A DNA stretch of 64,000 bases from Aquimonas sp041395245 (lineage in GTDB: Bacteria; Pseudomonadota; Gammaproteobacteria; Xanthomonadales; Xanthomonadaceae), in assembly GCA_041395245.1 (NCBI GenBank), contig JAWLAY010000019.1:28597-92596 (forward strand). The letters are read 5' to 3'. Numbering within the stretch: the first letter of the stretch is position 1; the number at the start of each line of letters is the position of its first letter. Below, piece by piece: positions 63,609-64,000 of the stretch. Under the pieces are notes generated by a model. That model saw only the letters and a list, made by a program, of their open reading frames with translations, did not search any database and was not told where the DNA came from. Made by a program: the position numbers and the translations under genes.

Positions 63609-64000
63609 AAATGCCGTTTGAACGGCACTTCGCCGTCGCGTGTGGTGCCGAGTTCCTGGGCGTAGCGATGACCGGCATATACCGCATGCGCGATCAGGCC
63701 GGGGGCGAGGGCGTCGCCGATGCAGTCAATGTGCTGAATGCCGGCGTCCTGCCATTCCGGTTCGCGTTCGCGTAGCGCTTGGTACAGGGCGTCATTCGGT
63801 AGGCGTGCGGTGATGCTGACGAGCGCATCGCAGTGGATGGATTTCGCTTTGCCGTTCCAGACCTGTTCGAGTTGCAGGGTCGTGCCGCTGAAGTCGGTGA
63901 TGCTGTGCGAGACCACGCATTCCACCGCGAGTTGGGCCAGGCGCTTCTGGATGTGGCGGTAGTCCAGCGTGTAGCTGCTCCACGAGGCGATGGTGTCATC
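63593..64000 (-). CDS. Old-yellow-enzyme-type FAD/NADH oxidoreductase, C-terminal part (5' truncated)
   Basis: About 135 residues; the gene runs off the right edge. TLDYRHIQKRLAQLAVECV, then GTTLQLEQVWNGKAKSI, and the last LAPGLIAHAVYAGHRYAQEL match the C-terminal dinucleotide domain of trimethylamine dehydrogenase / 2,4-dienoyl-CoA reductase-type flavoenzymes (INQGLIAxAVxxGHRxAREL pattern). The FMN barrel and iron-sulfur site would be outside. Substrate unknown. Confidence 0.75.
   Translation of the reverse strand, partial: DDTIASWSSYTLDYRHIQKRLAQLAVECVVSHSITDFSGTTLQLEQVWNGKAKSIHCDALVSITARLPNDALYQALREREPEWQDAGIQHIDCIGDALAPGLIAHAVYAGHRYAQELGTTRDGEVPFKRHFHVGE

Overview
The window is dense, GC-rich chromosomal DNA from a gammaproteobacterium. 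I infer the order Lysobacterales (Xanthomonadales). The reasons are an E. coli-like atp operon followed directly by glmU, a bio cluster beside comF, a TonB/TonB-receptor lifestyle, and secreted proteins carrying a W-x(5)-SGxG module that I associate with that group. I see no rRNA or tRNA gene, CRISPR array, insertion sequence or prophage. Both window edges cut genes.

Layout. 1-4301: the last two genes of an ABC-type (MacB/FtsX) export system with its own sigma-54 response regulator and histidine kinase. 4384-11840: complete F1Fo ATP synthase operon atpIBEFHAGDC, with a promoter candidate in front and a strong intrinsic terminator behind. 11916-17002: glmU, a secreted protein and the helicase hrpB. 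17196-21179: an accessory stretch with secreted proteins (one an S41 peptidase), a gene remnant, about 0.5 kb without a recognisable gene, and a membrane protein. 21180-22912: an Lrp-type regulator divergent from a sulfur amino-acid PLP enzyme, with a clear dyad between them. 23034-26144: tonB, then a co-translated gamma-glutamyltransferase / 2-oxoglutarate oxygenase pair. 26279-29879: a secreted beta-propeller protein divergent from a membrane-anchored CadC-type regulator that also carries a propeller. 29894-33031: a zinc-uptake-like operon (DUF2796 protein, ABC ATPase, permease, DUF3299 protein) behind a Zur-like dyad. 33047-37347: cdd and comF, divergent from bioB-bioF-bioH. 37400-42540 (minus): an orphan OmpR regulator with a terminator-like hairpin in its leader, mgtE, and a large propeller/GGDEF sensor with a frameshift just after the signal peptide. 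42615-47540: a dehalogenase/OleB-like hydrolase, then a TonB-dependent receptor with an SQR-like flavoprotein and a DUF3224 protein, preceded by an AT-rich nested dyad. 47584-51121 (minus): TauE-type exporter, acyltransferase, M20 amidohydrolase. 51194-54011: lytic transglycosylase and a Phd/ParE-type toxin-antitoxin pair. 54120-64000: GH17-GT2 glucan synthase, epimerase-like protein, cca, HD-GYP-like protein, class V aminotransferase, iron-sulfur photolyase and a truncated flavin oxidoreductase.

The window joins core housekeeping (ATP synthesis, UDP-GlcNAc, biotin, tRNA repair) to envelope and nutrient-uptake modules (zinc, TonB receptor, magnesium, export, glucan) and several signalling proteins. 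I did not find a clearly new defence or secretion system. The best leads are the zinc island, the TonB receptor-flavoprotein operon, the hairpin ahead of the orphan regulator, and the paired intracellular/extracellular propeller locus.
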